Below are positions 48,112 through 58,289 of a DNA stretch of 64,000 nt, one piece after another. The notes under the pieces were generated by a model. It saw only the letters and a program-made list of their open reading frames with translations. It had not been told where the DNA came from and made no database searches. The DNA comes from Myxococcales bacterium (GTDB lineage: Bacteria; Myxococcota_A; SURF-8). Each line of letters begins with the position of its first letter. Position 1 is the first letter of the stretch. The DNA is taken from contig QZKR01000093.1 in NCBI GenBank assembly GCA_003598065.1, forward strand, positions 1 through 64,000. The letters run 5' to 3'. The translations under genes and the position numbers were made by a program.

Positions 48112-50223
48112 TTAGCCGGTCGCGTCGTCGATCGTGATGATGATACTAAGAGCCTGCGTCTCTCTCGGCGACAGCCGGACCGGAAGCAGGATCCAGAGTG
48201 CCGACGCCTGATAGTTCCTGTCGAAGCCCGACTCGGACTGCGACAAGGTCTCGATCGCGTGCCACATCATAGAAGCTTTACGGTCGATGTCAATCGTAAA
48301 ATCCACCCGCCGATGCGGGTCTCGGATGCGGAAACGGCTGGCGTTTTCGTGTTTTCCAGGGACAAGCAGCTTGTGCCCGGGAATCGCCTTGCCATCGACG
48401 GCGAAAGGGGCGTCCAGGGTCAGGGCCGATGGCGTCGAGACGTTGAACTGGATGCCGAGAAGCCCGTCCATAACGTCGCCTTCGCGAAGCGTCAGATGGT
48501 ACTGGGCTCGAAGCGCCGATTGGTTATGATGCAGCACGAAGCGTTTGACGATGTCCAGTTTTCCGGCCGGAAGCGTGGCCTGACCTTCCAGATGCAGCGT
48601 CACCTCGTCGGCGCGTTCTTCCAGTTCCGGGGTATAGCTTAACCTTGGCAACCCACCGATTTCCTTGTATTTCAGATCGCGCAAGCCCTCGGGCGACAGC
48701 GCCGCGCCGGGCTCCAGCCAGAAATCCCGGAAACTACTCCGTCGGTAAGGATCGTAAACGAGCAGCTTTCTGTCTGCGGCGGAGATTTCCTTGGCGATTT
48801 CATGGATGCTTCCCGAACCGTCGGCGGGTTCTTCCTGTTTTTTCGGCGTATGATACGCCTCCGGCCGGCGGGCGAGGGTGTTCATCAAGTTGGCCGCCGC
48901 CTCGACAGCGTCCAGCTCGATCAGCGTGCCGCCGTCGTGGGGCGCGAAGAGGCCGACGAGCTTGCGGTTGCGCAGTTCGACCTCTTCCTTTCCGTCGCGA
49001 TCGATATCGTAGGCGTCTATCGCCAGTTCCCGGTCGTCCACGATCCGCTCAGCCTTGAGGAGATGCTCGTAGATCGCCTCGCGCAGATGAGGCAGATACA
49101 GTCCGCCGAAGATCCCATGCCAGTAGCCGCAGTTGCACTGCGCCTGGAAGAGTTCGCGTTTCGCCTCGTCGCGGGGCAGGCCTTCGAGCGCCGACTGATG
49201 CACTTTGCGGCTGATCTCCAGCATGCGCTTGTGCATGTGGTTCGCTTCCGGGTAACGCATGAAGAAATTGCGGAAGAACCCGCCCTTGACGAAGACATCG
49301 GCGTTTGGACCGTACTCTTTCGAGAGCCGATGTTTGAGGGTGTCCAGCATCTGGTTGCCGCTGGGTGAAAGCGCCCACTGGCCCATCTCGAAGTAACTGG
49401 CGGTGGGCAGATAGACGAGCCCTTCCGCCGGGTTGGTTTGCATGTAGTCGCTTGGCAGCGTGATTTCCAGCCAGTCGGAGGCTTTCTCCAGGGCATTGTA
49501 GAAGCGCTCCAGCCAGCCTTCTTTGTAAAGCAGATTGAAGGTGCCCGGCCAGAGGCCGAACTTTTCGCCGTCATCGAGCAGAGAGCAGCAGGTCCGGTCG
49601 CCGGCATCGTATCGGCGGCGCAGATACTTGATCGTCTCCTCCGGGTCCCTGAACGGAATGGCATAGCGCAAGGTCTGGTCGATGGGGAACACGGCGCAGG
49701 TGTAGCCCTCATCTTCGGTGTAATAATAGCCGCGCACCTTGTCGGGTTCGACGCCCGCCTGGAGAAAATGCGTGTCGTCGGTGACGGTGTAGGCCATGCC
49801 GGCGGCGCGCAGCACGCCGGGCAGGGACGGCTCCCAGATGCGTTCCGTCAACCAGAGTCCCTTGGGGCGCATGCCGAGCTTCGTGTCGGCATAGGTGCTC
49901 ATCATTTCGATCTGTTCGAGGCGATCGACCTGAGGGATGGTCATCAGGATCGGTTCGTAAAAGCCGCCGCCGATGATCTCCATTTGTCCGCGCTCCACCA
50001 GCTTGCGGATTTTTTTGAAGAAGTCCCGGCGGTTGGCTTCGATCCACTCCAACAGCGGCCCGGAAAAATGCGCCGCCGCCTTGATCTCCGGCCGCTTCTC
50101 CAACGATTCGACGAAGGGACGATAGCTTTTCTCGAAAGCTTCTTCGATCACCCAGCCGAAGTTGCCCACGGGCTGGTGGCAGTGTACGCCCAGAATGAAG
50201 GAGAGCTTGGTTTTTTCCGGCAT
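48112..50223 (-). CDS. GH57 4-alpha-glucanotransferase/alpha-amylase-like enzyme
   Basis: A 703-residue GH57 enzyme. FILGVHCHQPVGNFGWVIEEAF is the N-terminal motif. Glu127 in WLTERIWEPSLP is the nucleophile and Asp217 or Asp218 in SLLDDGEKFGLWPG the acid/base. Beta-rich DUF1925/DUF1926-like domains follow. The layout is that of Thermococcus litoralis 4-alpha-glucanotransferase and Pyrococcus AmyA, so disproportionation of glucan chains is likely. A 115-base gap separates it from DUF4912. AAGGAG precedes ATG 50223. The encoded activity is well supported; the exact reaction is not. Confidence 0.9.
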   Translation of the reverse strand: MPEKTKLSFILGVHCHQPVGNFGWVIEEAFEKSYRPFVESLEKRPEIKAAAHFSGPLLEWIEANRRDFFKKIRKLVERGQMEIIGGGFYEPILMTIPQVDRLEQIEMMSTYADTKLGMRPKGLWLTERIWEPSLPGVLRAAGMAYTVTDDTHFLQAGVEPDKVRGYYYTEDEGYTCAVFPIDQTLRYAIPFRDPEETIKYLRRRYDAGDRTCCSLLDDGEKFGLWPGTFNLLYKEGWLERFYNALEKASDWLEITLPSDYMQTNPAEGLVYLPTASYFEMGQWALSPSGNQMLDTLKHRLSKEYGPNADVFVKGGFFRNFFMRYPEANHMHKRMLEISRKVHQSALEGLPRDEAKRELFQAQCNCGYWHGIFGGLYLPHLREAIYEHLLKAERIVDDRELAIDAYDIDRDGKEEVELRNRKLVGLFAPHDGGTLIELDAVEAAANLMNTLARRPEAYHTPKKQEEPADGSGSIHEIAKEISAADRKLLVYDPYRRSSFRDFWLEPGAALSPEGLRDLKYKEIGGLPRLSYTPELEERADEVTLHLEGQATLPAGKLDIVKRFVLHHNQSALRAQYHLTLREGDVMDGLLGIQFNVSTPSALTLDAPFAVDGKAIPGHKLLVPGKHENASRFRIRDPHRRVDFTIDIDRKASMMWHAIETLSQSESGFDRNYQASALWILLPVRLSPRETQALSIIITIDDATG

Positions 50224-50279
50224 CGACTATCTCCTTCCGTTCACCCGCATGGTCCCTTGCCGCCTGCGGTTATTCCCCT

Positions 50280-52391
50280 TCAAACATACCAGTTTTCATC
50301 GTCGAAGGTCTCGGTGGGGAAGGGCAGGACGATCGGCATCGTCTCGGGCAGCCGTTCCACCTCCCGGCCATCTTGATTCAGCGCGACGTAAAAGGCAATT
50401 TCCTCTCCCGGAGTAAATCCGTCTTTCAGCGACGAGAAGCGAATCGCGGCGTCCACACATCGCCCCTTGGCTGTGCGGAACCCGGATGACTGGGCCGCGC
50501 CGGCATCGCCCAGCGGGATCGAGAAACGCTTCTCCGTCGGCGCGGTGAAAACGATCTCCACCGAGGCGTCCCGCAACATTTCCGACGCGCCGAACAAAGG
50601 CGATTCGAGGCGGAAATACAGGTTGTCGTCATCGAAGCCGTACAGCAGTTTAGCGAACCGCACCTGGGCGCGCTGCATCGCCCCCGCTTGGGGATAGCAT
50701 GCCCCGGCGGCAAGCCACTCGTAATACGACCCGACCTTTCCGTTGATCCTGGGACGGATGCGGTAGGTGGGAAGCGTATAGCGTCGCGCCCCGGTCCAGC
50801 GATCATCCACCGGCTGCGACAAATGCTCCGGCGCTGCCTGCCCGATGAGGCGGTAAATCGTTTTCAGACGATGGCGGAAAAGCTCGTCGAAAAGGCTGTC
50901 GTAAGCCGAAGTATGCCCCTCGCCGAACCACCAGAACCAGTCGCTGCCTTCGGCGGCGAGTATGCTTTCTTCCAGTTCCTCTTTCGCATTTGACGACAAA
51001 CTATCTGATTTTAATGCGATTTCGGCAGTACGTCGCGCCTCGTAGAGATAGCTCCAAGCTTTGTTTTTAACCGGATCGCCGATCCAGGTAGTGAAGTTGG
51101 CGAAGATCCACGACCCCGAATGAAGATGATGGAGCCGCACCGCTTGCGCGGCGTCCTGCTCTACGACTTTCCCGCAAGTGGTGATCTCGAAATCCGGGTC
51201 TGCTGCGATTCGGTGGTACAATTCCGTAAGGAACGGCCAACCCTGGTCTTTGTAAAACTCCCAGCAGTTCTCCCCGTCGAGGATCACCGGGACGACGAAA
51301 TCACCCGCGGCCGGCAGGGATTTTCGGATCTCGCGCAGGCGCGCAAGAAAATTCTCCACCGCTGCGTGGGGCTCCGTTGCGGCGTAATGGAAGCCGATGC
51401 GGTCGGAAAGATCGTGGTCGCGGAAGAAGAGGCAAACGCCTTCGTGCTGGTAGACGCGATACCGATCAAGCGGCGTCAACTCGGCTTTACCGAGCGATAG
51501 CCGCAACACTTCCTCGTCGGTGGCGATCCAGCGCACGCCATGTCTGGCGAAGAGGCGGGTGGTTTCCGGCGAGACCGAGCCTTCCGAGGGCCAAAAGCCG
51601 GCAGGCCGGGAGCCGAACAATCGCTCGTGATAAGCAATCGCGCGTCCCACCTGCTTGTCGGCATCCGCCTCCAGGGGCATTCGCTCACGCGGCAAACGCA
51701 AGCCGGGGCAGGCGACCTCGGCCGAATCGGGATTGAGCAAGAGCGGCAGAATCGGATGGTAATACGGGGTGGTGCTGATTTCGGCCTTTCCAGCGCCGGC
51801 AAGACGTTTGTAGAACAACGGAATCTCTCTAATAAAATCGCGAATTGCATCGAGAAGCTCGATTTTTTCCTCAAAGGTGAAGCGCCGCCCTTTTTCGATC
51901 AAGCGACGAACAAGCGGCGTTTCGCGCAGGGTATGACCGCACCAGGCTAAGTGATACCAAACCTGTAGATCGATCACCGACGCATCGCCGGCGGTGAGGA
52001 TAGAGCGCGGGTTTCCTTGCGGTCCGAAGCGATAATAAAGCTCGCGATAAGGTGGATGCGGAGCGATCATCGTGTCATAGGGGCAGCTAAAAAAATGCTG
52101 CGCCACAAAAAATCGCTCATCGGCGGTCAACTCGCTTGCCGGTTTGCGGCATACCTCTTCGTGCTGGTCCTGCCACTCGCCGGAGGCGATTTTATCGAGT
52201 TGTTCCCATAACGAGGGGACGAAATTGAATACGGCCGTCGCGCCGGGGATTTCTTCTACGGCCCGGCCCATGTCGAAGTAATCCTTGATGGCGTGCAGAC
52301 GGACCCAGGGCATCGCCAGTTCGCCCGACTCGGGATCAAGGTAGGAAGGCTGGTGCATGTGCCAGAGAAAGATGATTCGTAGTCGCGTCAT
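50280..52391 (-). CDS. GH57 alpha-glucan hydrolase (amylopullulanase-like)
   Basis: A 703-residue GH57 protein, first gene of the cluster. RIIFLWHMHQPSYLDPESGE is the family start. Glu270 in GFWPSEGSVSPETTRLF is the nucleophile and Asp372 in VPVILDGENCWEFY the acid/base. A C-terminal beta domain (about 530-703) resembles those of bacterial amylopullulanase-type GH57 enzymes. It would cleave alpha-1,4 and possibly alpha-1,6 bonds. No signal peptide is seen, so it acts in the cytoplasm. The start is uncertain: ATG 52391 has GGAG only four bases upstream, and a TTG nine bases earlier is possible. Confidence 0.88.
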   Translation of the reverse strand: MTRLRIIFLWHMHQPSYLDPESGELAMPWVRLHAIKDYFDMGRAVEEIPGATAVFNFVPSLWEQLDKIASGEWQDQHEEVCRKPASELTADERFFVAQHFFSCPYDTMIAPHPPYRELYYRFGPQGNPRSILTAGDASVIDLQVWYHLAWCGHTLRETPLVRRLIEKGRRFTFEEKIELLDAIRDFIREIPLFYKRLAGAGKAEISTTPYYHPILPLLLNPDSAEVACPGLRLPRERMPLEADADKQVGRAIAYHERLFGSRPAGFWPSEGSVSPETTRLFARHGVRWIATDEEVLRLSLGKAELTPLDRYRVYQHEGVCLFFRDHDLSDRIGFHYAATEPHAAVENFLARLREIRKSLPAAGDFVVPVILDGENCWEFYKDQGWPFLTELYHRIAADPDFEITTCGKVVEQDAAQAVRLHHLHSGSWIFANFTTWIGDPVKNKAWSYLYEARRTAEIALKSDSLSSNAKEELEESILAAEGSDWFWWFGEGHTSAYDSLFDELFRHRLKTIYRLIGQAAPEHLSQPVDDRWTGARRYTLPTYRIRPRINGKVGSYYEWLAAGACYPQAGAMQRAQVRFAKLLYGFDDDNLYFRLESPLFGASEMLRDASVEIVFTAPTEKRFSIPLGDAGAAQSSGFRTAKGRCVDAAIRFSSLKDGFTPGEEIAFYVALNQDGREVERLPETMPIVLPFPTETFDDENWYV

Positions 52392-52441
52392 ATTCTCCAA
52401 AACCTATCAAACCCTTTAGTTTAGTGGCGGTCCGGCTTTGA

Positions 52442-52469
52442 ATTATCCCCCAAGGGGGCATGATTGCAA
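52442..52469 (-). promoter_or_regulatory. Candidate promoter and operator of the glycogen cluster
   Basis: On the minus strand TTGCAA (plus 52464-52469), 16-base spacer, GATAAT (plus 52442-52447). The spacer contains the perfect palindrome CCCCCAAGGGGG (52447-52458), placed where a repressor could block polymerase. Confidence 0.45.
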
Positions 52470-52552
52470 GTTAAAAGACCGGTAGGAATTGCCGTAAATT
52501 CCGTATTCCTAGAGGCGCTTGCAAGATGATCGGGTTGAGTCGCCGTTGGCGG

Positions 52553-53005
52553 CTAGGGTGTTTTCGATTGTTTTCCGGCTGTGGCGAACGCCTCGCGCAG
52601 CGTTTCCCATGGCAAGAGGGCGCATTTGACACGCAGCGGGAATTGGCGGACGCCGGCGAGCGCTTCCAGGTCGCCGAGGCCGGCGTCGGCGGGCGCGTCT
52701 TTGCCGCGAAGCAGGGCTTTGAATTGTTCGGCCATATGAACCGATTCCGCCTCGTCTTTCCCTTTGACCAACTCGCTGAGAATGGAGCCGGAAGCCATGC
52801 AGATGGAGCAGCCGTGTACCCGGACGAAAGCCTGGGCGATGCGGTCGCCGTCCAGCATCAGTTCGAGCGTCACTTCATCGCCGCAACTCGGATTCGCGCC
52901 CTCGGAATGCAGATCGACGCGTTCCAGCGGATCGCGCCCGCGCGGATGGCGATGATGATCGAGGATCACCTCGCGATAGAGCGAATCGAGGTCGCCGAAT
53001 TTCAT
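52553..53005 (-). CDS. sufU: SufU-type Fe-S assembly scaffold or sulfur-transfer protein
   Basis: A 150-residue SufU/IscU-fold protein with the three conserved Cys in Cys41 (NPSCGD), Cys66 (GCSICMAS) and Cys128 (RVKCALLPW), plus Asp43. Cys69 is an additional cysteine in the second motif. Zinc-bound SufU in Firmicutes accepts sulfur from SufS. The ATG at 53005 overlaps the sufS stop by four bases, so this is the last gene of the SUF operon. Whether it acts as scaffold or sulfur carrier cannot be told from sequence. Confidence 0.92.
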   Translation of the reverse strand: MKFGDLDSLYREVILDHHRHPRGRDPLERVDLHSEGANPSCGDEVTLELMLDGDRIAQAFVRVHGCSICMASGSILSELVKGKDEAESVHMAEQFKALLRGKDAPADAGLGDLEALAGVRQFPLRVKCALLPWETLREAFATAGKQSKTP

Positions 53006-54264
53006 CGGGTGAAGTAGCTCCGGGCGAAGTGGAGGGCGTCGATGAGCGCATCGATGTCGTCCCGCGTGGTGTAAATGCCGAACGAGGCGCGGGCCGAGGC
53101 GGTGAGCCCGAGTTTGCGATGCAGGGGCTGGGCGCAGTGGTGGCCGGCGCGGACGGCGACGCCGCGCTCGTCCAGGAGCGTGGCCAGGTCGTGCGGGTGG
53201 ATGTGCTCGTCGTAGAAACTGACGAGGCCGCCGCGCTTGTCGGGATCGAGCGGGCCGAGGATCTTGATGCTTGGAAGCGCCCGCAGTTTTTCCAGGGTAT
53301 AGCCGGCGAGGTCGCGCTCGTGCGCGCGAATGCGCTCAAGGCCGACGGCTTCCAGGAGGTCCAGCGCCGCCGGGAAGGCGATCGCCGCGCCGCTGTTGGG
53401 GGTGCCCGCCTCGAACTTCTGCGGAACGGGGGCCCAGGTGGCGTCGTCGTAGAAAACCTTGTGAATCATCTGCCCGCCGCCCTCGAACGGCTCCAGCAGG
53501 TCGAGGATTTCCGGAGCGCCGATCATGAAGCCGAGTCCCGGCGGACCGTAGCATTTGTGCGCCGAGAAGGCGAGCAGGTCCGCCCCGATGGCCTGAAAAT
53601 CCAGCGGCATGTGGCCAATGGCCTGAGCGGCGTCGATGACGACGACCGCGCCGAACTGCTTCGCCGTTCTTGCAATCTCGGCGACGGGGACGATCGTCCC
53701 GAGGACGTTGGACAGATGCGTGATGGCGACGACGCGGGTTTTGCGGGTGAGCAGCGTATTCAGCATCGAAAGATCCAGGTCGCCGGCTTCGGTGACCGGG
53801 ATATAGCGCAAAGACAGCCGCATGCGCTTGGCGAGCATGATCCAGGGGACGAGGTTCGCGTGGTGCTCCATTTCCGTGAGCAGGATCTCGTCGCCCGGCT
53901 TCAGCCGATGGGCGAGCCCGTTGGCGATGGTGTTGATCGCCGTCGTCGTGCTGCGGACGTAGACCACGCTTTCCGGCGCGGGAGCGTTGACGAACGCGGC
54001 CACGCGAGCCCGCGCCTGTTCGTACAACTGTGTCGATTCGGCGCTCAATTCGTAGTTGCCGCGGTGGACGCTGGCGTTGGTTGTCCGATAGTAATCCGCC
54101 TCGGCGTCGATCACGAGGCGGGGTTTCTGGCTCGTCGAGGCGGAGTCGAGATAGACCAGCTTCTTCCTGCGCGGTTCGGAGAAGATCGGAAACAGATCGC
54201 GGACCCGGCCCAGATCCGGCCGTCCCGGCGAAGGAAATGCGCTCAGTCCCAACTCACTCTTCAA
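53002..54264 (-). CDS. sufS: Cysteine desulfurase SufS
   Basis: PLP enzyme that takes sulfur from cysteine for Fe-S cluster assembly. The 420-residue protein has the PLP lysine Lys237 in AFSAHKCYGPPG, EMEHHANLVPW, the pocket Asp in VVIDAAQAIGH, and the active-site Cys377 in RAGHHCAQPLH, typical of group II (SufS) desulfurases. Its ATG at 54264 lies 11 bases inside the Rieske gene and its end overlaps sufU. The tight overlaps indicate one translationally coupled unit. Confidence 0.95.
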   Translation of the reverse strand: MKSELGLSAFPSPGRPDLGRVRDLFPIFSEPRRKKLVYLDSASTSQKPRLVIDAEADYYRTTNASVHRGNYELSAESTQLYEQARARVAAFVNAPAPESVVYVRSTTTAINTIANGLAHRLKPGDEILLTEMEHHANLVPWIMLAKRMRLSLRYIPVTEAGDLDLSMLNTLLTRKTRVVAITHLSNVLGTIVPVAEIARTAKQFGAVVVIDAAQAIGHMPLDFQAIGADLLAFSAHKCYGPPGLGFMIGAPEILDLLEPFEGGGQMIHKVFYDDATWAPVPQKFEAGTPNSGAAIAFPAALDLLEAVGLERIRAHERDLAGYTLEKLRALPSIKILGPLDPDKRGGLVSFYDEHIHPHDLATLLDERGVAVRAGHHCAQPLHRKLGLTASARASFGIYTTRDDIDALIDALHFARSYFTR

Positions 54265-54589
54265 GATTCACCTCGATCCATCCGTCCTCGTTCTCGCGGA
54301 TGGGAAACGCCGTCAACGGAGCCGTGGCCGGCAAACACAGCGCGGCTCCGGTCTTGATGTCGAAGCGTGCGCCGTGGCGCGGACAGACGAGTTCGCGTCC
54401 ATCCAACTCGCCCTCGGCGAGCGGGCCGTCGTCATGCGTGCAGAGATTCTCCACGGCGAAGAGCAGGCCGTCGGCGGAACGGCCGATAAGGAGCTTTTCG
54501 TCGCTCACTTTCACCGACTGTTTCGTTCCCGGCGGCAACGACGCGCTGGGGATGGCCCGCTTCCAGCTCATGACGTCTTTGGTTTTCAC
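54254..54589 (-). CDS. Rieske-type [2Fe-2S] ferredoxin
   Basis: A 111-residue Rieske protein with the two ligand pairs Cys50-x-His52 (LCTHDDG) and Cys69-x2-His72 (VCPRHGARFD). Proteins of this type are often encoded in SUF operons and may supply electrons. GTG 54589 overlaps the sufD TGA (GTGA) and has GGGAG five bases upstream, better than the ATG at 54571. It lacks a signal or membrane segment, so it is soluble. Its position between sufD and sufS is common in bacterial SUF operons. Confidence 0.9.
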   Translation of the reverse strand: MKTKDVMSWKRAIPSASLPPGTKQSVKVSDEKLLIGRSADGLLFAVENLCTHDDGPLAEGELDGRELVCPRHGARFDIKTGAALCLPATAPLTAFPIRENEDGWIEVNLEE

Positions 54590-55866
54590 AGTGCTCCCAA
54601 ACGCTCCTCCAGCGCGGTTTCGACGCGCTGACGCAACGACGCCGGCAGTCTGACCAGCGCTTTTTCCAGAAAACCGCGCACAATCAGCCGCCGGCCGGCT
54701 TCTTCCGCGAGACCGCGCGAGCGGAGGTAGAAAAGCTGTTCGGCGTCGATCGGGGCCACCGTCGCTCCGTGCGTGCAGCGCACGTCGTCCGTAAGTATCT
54801 CCAATTCGGGGATTGTGTCGGCGCGGCATTTGGACGACAAGAGCAGGTTGCGGTTTTCCTGATACGCCTCCGCGCCGGGTGCGTCCTTGGCGATGCGGAT
54901 CAGGCCGGTATAGGCGGAGCGGGCGCGGTCGTTGAGCGCGACCTTGAAATCGATGTTCGACGTGGTGTGCGGGGCGCGGTGGTCGTGGAGCGTATGGTGG
55001 TCGAAGTGCTGGCGCGACTGGCCTAGCACGAAACCGACGATTTCGCTTCGCGCGCCCGATTCGAGCAGCACGCCGCCCAGATCGACCTTCGTCTTGCCGC
55101 CGCCGAAGGACGCGACGACGGCGAGCAAATTCCCGTCGCGGCGGACATGGCCGCGCATGGAAAGATGGGCGGCCGTACCGCCGTCGAGACGCTCCAACAG
55201 GACATGCCGCACCTGCGCCTGCGCCTCGACGAACACTTCGCTCACGCCGACGACGAAACGATCCTCTCCGCCGCCGGCGTGCTCTTCGATGATCGTCGCT
55301 TCGGATCGTGTGCCGGCGTGGATCAGAAGGCGCGGCAGATTGGCGGCTTGAGCGGCGGTGGCGACGACATGGATGGGCCCGTCGAGCTTTACGCCGGAAG
55401 GAATGTAAATCGCCGCGCTGGAGCCGAACATCGCCGTGTTCAGCGCTTCGAACAAACCATGCTCGGGACTGACGGCGGCGCCCACCAGATGATGGTCCAT
55501 TTCCGCGTCGCCGATCGGGCGGACGCGCACGCCGGCGCGCTCGGCCTCCGGCGAGACCGTCAACATCGGCTGGACGCCGGGGCGCAAGATCACCGCCACC
55601 GCCGCGTCCTCCAAAGCCGCCACCGGCCCGACGGCCGATGGTCCCGAGGGGACGACGATTTCCGCCGGCAGCAGGTCGGCGGGGTCGGTGTACTTCCAGA
55701 GATGGGCGACGCGGGAAGGCAGAGGCGCATCGTTGTAATAACGCCAGGCGCGCTGGCGAAGCTGTCTCAACTCGCCCGGCTCGCCCAGGATATCGGCGAG
55801 CTTGAGCACGGCCGCCTCGGCGACGACGGGCTTGATGGGGCGGGTGGGGGCGGGATTCTCAGCCAA
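54586..55866 (-). CDS. sufD: SufD subunit of the SufBCD Fe-S assembly complex
   Basis: A 426-residue SufD. It ends with [21 protein letters not shown] and has the conserved stretch [20 protein letters not shown] near the C-terminus. I place the start at TTG 55866, four bases after GGAGGGG; it overlaps sufB by eight bases, while the longer frame starts inside sufB. SufD pairs with SufB and SufC2 in the scaffold complex. Beta-helix-like repeats fill the centre. Confidence 0.92.
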   Translation of the reverse strand: MAENPAPTRPIKPVVAEAAVLKLADILGEPGELRQLRQRAWRYYNDAPLPSRVAHLWKYTDPADLLPAEIVVPSGPSAVGPVAALEDAAVAVILRPGVQPMLTVSPEAERAGVRVRPIGDAEMDHHLVGAAVSPEHGLFEALNTAMFGSSAAIYIPSGVKLDGPIHVVATAAQAANLPRLLIHAGTRSEATIIEEHAGGGEDRFVVGVSEVFVEAQAQVRHVLLERLDGGTAAHLSMRGHVRRDGNLLAVVASFGGGKTKVDLGGVLLESGARSEIVGFVLGQSRQHFDHHTLHDHRAPHTTSNIDFKVALNDRARSAYTGLIRIAKDAPGAEAYQENRNLLLSSKCRADTIPELEILTDDVRCTHGATVAPIDAEQLFYLRSRGLAEEAGRRLIVRGFLEKALVRLPASLRQRVETALEERLGAL

Positions 55867-57277
55867 CGGACCCCTCCATCTCAAGCTCGATCAGTCGGTT
55901 CAATTCGACGGCGTATTCCATCGGCAACTCGCGGACGAAAGGCTCGATGAAGCCGTTGACGATCATCAGCCGCGCATCGTCGAGCTTGATCCCGCGGCTC
56001 TGAAGGTAGAACAACTGCTCGTCGCCGAGCTTGGAGACGCGCGCCTCGTGCTCGACGTGGGCGTCTTCCTGGGCGATTTCCATCGTCGGGTAGGTGTCGG
56101 AACGGGCCGCCGAGCCGATGAGCAGCGCGTCGCATTGCACCGACGTCCTGCAGCCGCTCGCGCCGCGATCGATTTTCACCAGGCCGCGATAGGAAGAGCG
56201 CCCATGATCCTTGGATATCGACTTGGAGATGATGCGCGAGGTGGTGTTCGGCGCGGCGTGAATCATCTTCGCTCCGGTGTCCTGGTGCTGGCCGTCGCCG
56301 GCGAAGGCGATCGACAGCACTTCGCCGTGCGCCCCCTCGCCCTTGAGCACGACGCAGGGGAATTTCATCGTCAGCTTCGAGCCGAGGTTGCCGTCCACCC
56401 ATTCGACGACCGCCTTTTCGTGCGCCACGGCGCGCTTGGTGACGAGGTTGTAGACGTCGGTGGACCAGTTCTGGATCGTAGTGTAGCGGATGCGTGCGTC
56501 TTTCAACGCGACGAGTTCGACCACCGCCGAGTGAAGACTGTCCGTGCTGTAGACGGGGGCCGTGCAACCCTCGATGTAATGCACCGACGAACCCTCGTCG
56601 GCGATGATCAGCGTCCGCTCGAACTGGCCCATGTTTTTGGCGTTGATGCGGAAGTAGACCTGAAGCGGAATAGCGACCTTGACGCCCGGCGGGATGTAGA
56701 TGAACGATCCGCCCGACCAGACGGCCGAGTTGAGCGCCGCGAATTTGTTGTCCGTCGGCGGAATCACCGTGCCGAAGAAACGCTTGACGATGTCCGGATG
56801 CTCGCGCAGACCGGTCTCCACGTCGGAAAAGATCACGCCCAGTTGCGTCAGTTCGTCGTGAAGCGAGTGATAGACGACCTCCGACTCGTATTGCGCGCTT
56901 ACGCCGGCCAAAAATTTGCGTTCCGCCTCGGGGATGCCAAGTTTGTCGAAGGTGTTCTTGATCTTGTCGGGCACGTCGGCCCACGTACGGCCCTGCTTCT
57001 CCATCGGCCGGATGTAGTAGTGGATGTTGCTGAAGTCGATGCGCCCGAGCAGTTCCTGGTCGCCCCAGCCCGGCATCGGCTTGGAGAGAAAGATGTCGAG
57101 CGCGTCGTGGCGGAACTGCGTCATCCAGGCCGGCTCGGCCTTGTGCTGCGAGATCATCTCGACGACGTCATGGTTGATGCCTTTCGGCGCTCTCAGCAAA
57201 TACTCTTCCGGGTCGGAGAAGCCGTACTTGCTGGCGTAGTTTTCGTTCAGACGGGAAATGTCGGGGGTTTGGTTCAT
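55859..57277 (-). CDS. sufB: SufB, scaffold subunit of the SufBCD complex
   Basis: A 472-residue SufB that builds the nascent cluster. Typical segments are [16 protein letters not shown] near the N-terminus, [31 protein letters not shown], and [18 protein letters not shown] with [19 protein letters not shown] in the C-terminal core. ATG 57277 overlaps the sufC stop by four bases (ATGA). A longer frame continues upstream, but that part is an out-of-frame shadow of sufC. It overlaps sufD at its end. Confidence 0.95.
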   Translation of the reverse strand: MNQTPDISRLNENYASKYGFSDPEEYLLRAPKGINHDVVEMISQHKAEPAWMTQFRHDALDIFLSKPMPGWGDQELLGRIDFSNIHYYIRPMEKQGRTWADVPDKIKNTFDKLGIPEAERKFLAGVSAQYESEVVYHSLHDELTQLGVIFSDVETGLREHPDIVKRFFGTVIPPTDNKFAALNSAVWSGGSFIYIPPGVKVAIPLQVYFRINAKNMGQFERTLIIADEGSSVHYIEGCTAPVYSTDSLHSAVVELVALKDARIRYTTIQNWSTDVYNLVTKRAVAHEKAVVEWVDGNLGSKLTMKFPCVVLKGEGAHGEVLSIAFAGDGQHQDTGAKMIHAAPNTTSRIISKSISKDHGRSSYRGLVKIDRGASGCRTSVQCDALLIGSAARSDTYPTMEIAQEDAHVEHEARVSKLGDEQLFYLQSRGIKLDDARLMIVNGFIEPFVRELPMEYAVELNRLIELEMEGSVG

Positions 57278-58038
57278 GGGCTGTATCCTCCGAGGGCTGC
57301 GGCGAACCCGTCGTAGCCTTTCTCTTCCAGGCGGTGTGCGAGTTCCGGACCGCCGGATTTCACGATCCGGCCGTCCATGAAGACATGCACGATGTCGGGC
57401 TGAAGGTAGTTCAAGATGCGCTGGTAGTGCGTGACGAGCAAGACGCCCGTATCGTGCGAAGCGGCCTTGCGGATGCCTTCCGAAACGATTTTCAGGGCGT
57501 CGATGTCCAAACCGGAGTCGGTTTCGTCCAGAAGCGCGATCTTCGGCTTGAGCATGAGCAGCTGCAGGATTTCCATGCGCTTCTTCTCGCCGCCGGAAAA
57601 GCCGTCGTTGATGTAGCGTTCGGCGAATTCCGGCGGGATGCTCATTTCCTCGAAAGCGTGCGACAGATCCTGGCGGAACGTCGAGAGCGAAGCGCGCTGC
57701 TCGCCGAGCGCCGTCGCCGCCGCGCGCAGAAACGAGAAGACGGACACGCCGGGGACCGCCACCGGGTACTGAAAGCCGAGGAAAAGACCGCGCTTGGCCC
57801 GTTCGTCCGCCGGCAATTCCTGGATCGGTTCGCCGTCGATGAGGATCTCGCCTTCGACCCGATAGGCCGGATGGCCCATCAGCGCGGAAACCATCGTCGA
57901 TTTGCCGGAGCCGTTCGGACCCATGATGGCGTGCTTTTCGCCGGGGAAGACATCGAGGTCCACGCCTTTGACGATTTCCTTTTCGGCGAGGTAGACCCGC
58001 AGATTGCGGCAGGAGAGGATCGGGACCTTCGCTTGCAT
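57274..58038 (-). CDS. sufC: SufC ATPase of the SufBCD complex
   Basis: A 254-residue ABC-type ATPase. Walker A is at residues 40-47 (GPNGSGKS), the signature is [11 protein letters not shown], and Walker B is [14 protein letters not shown]. The SUF-type Q-loop context [13 protein letters not shown] is present. ATG 58038 is chosen because AAAGG lies upstream and it gives the standard SufC N-terminus. First gene of the operon sufC-sufB-sufD-Rieske-sufS-sufU. No adjacent regulator such as IscR, SufR or Rrf2 is seen. Confidence 0.95.
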   Translation of the reverse strand: MQAKVPILSCRNLRVYLAEKEIVKGVDLDVFPGEKHAIMGPNGSGKSTMVSALMGHPAYRVEGEILIDGEPIQELPADERAKRGLFLGFQYPVAVPGVSVFSFLRAAATALGEQRASLSTFRQDLSHAFEEMSIPPEFAERYINDGFSGGEKKRMEILQLLMLKPKIALLDETDSGLDIDALKIVSEGIRKAASHDTGVLLVTHYQRILNYLQPDIVHVFMDGRIVKSGGPELAHRLEEKGYDGFAAALGGYSP

Positions 58039-58289
58039 CGAGATGCCTTTCGGGAAAAACCGCTGGGTAAGCGGCCACATGCCTCACATAAGCCTCCATT
58101 ATGTTCGATCGCCGATAACTCTAAGTTATTCCGGATTCGAGGGAAGAAGTTTGAGATAGCGTCGTTATTGGACTCAGCTGGAAAAAAAACAGCCCAATCG
58201 GTCAGTTGTCCCGTTGCCGAAAGAAAACGGGATAAATGCTTTTTAACGAAGCAAAGAGGGGGATTCTGCTTGCTTGAGGAGCGTCGCGG

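Noticed and set aside
57278-58099. Extension of sufB to a 746-residue frame
   Set aside because: The first 270 or so codons are sufC read out of frame; sufC has intact Walker motifs in its own frame, and sufB has an ATGA overlap start.
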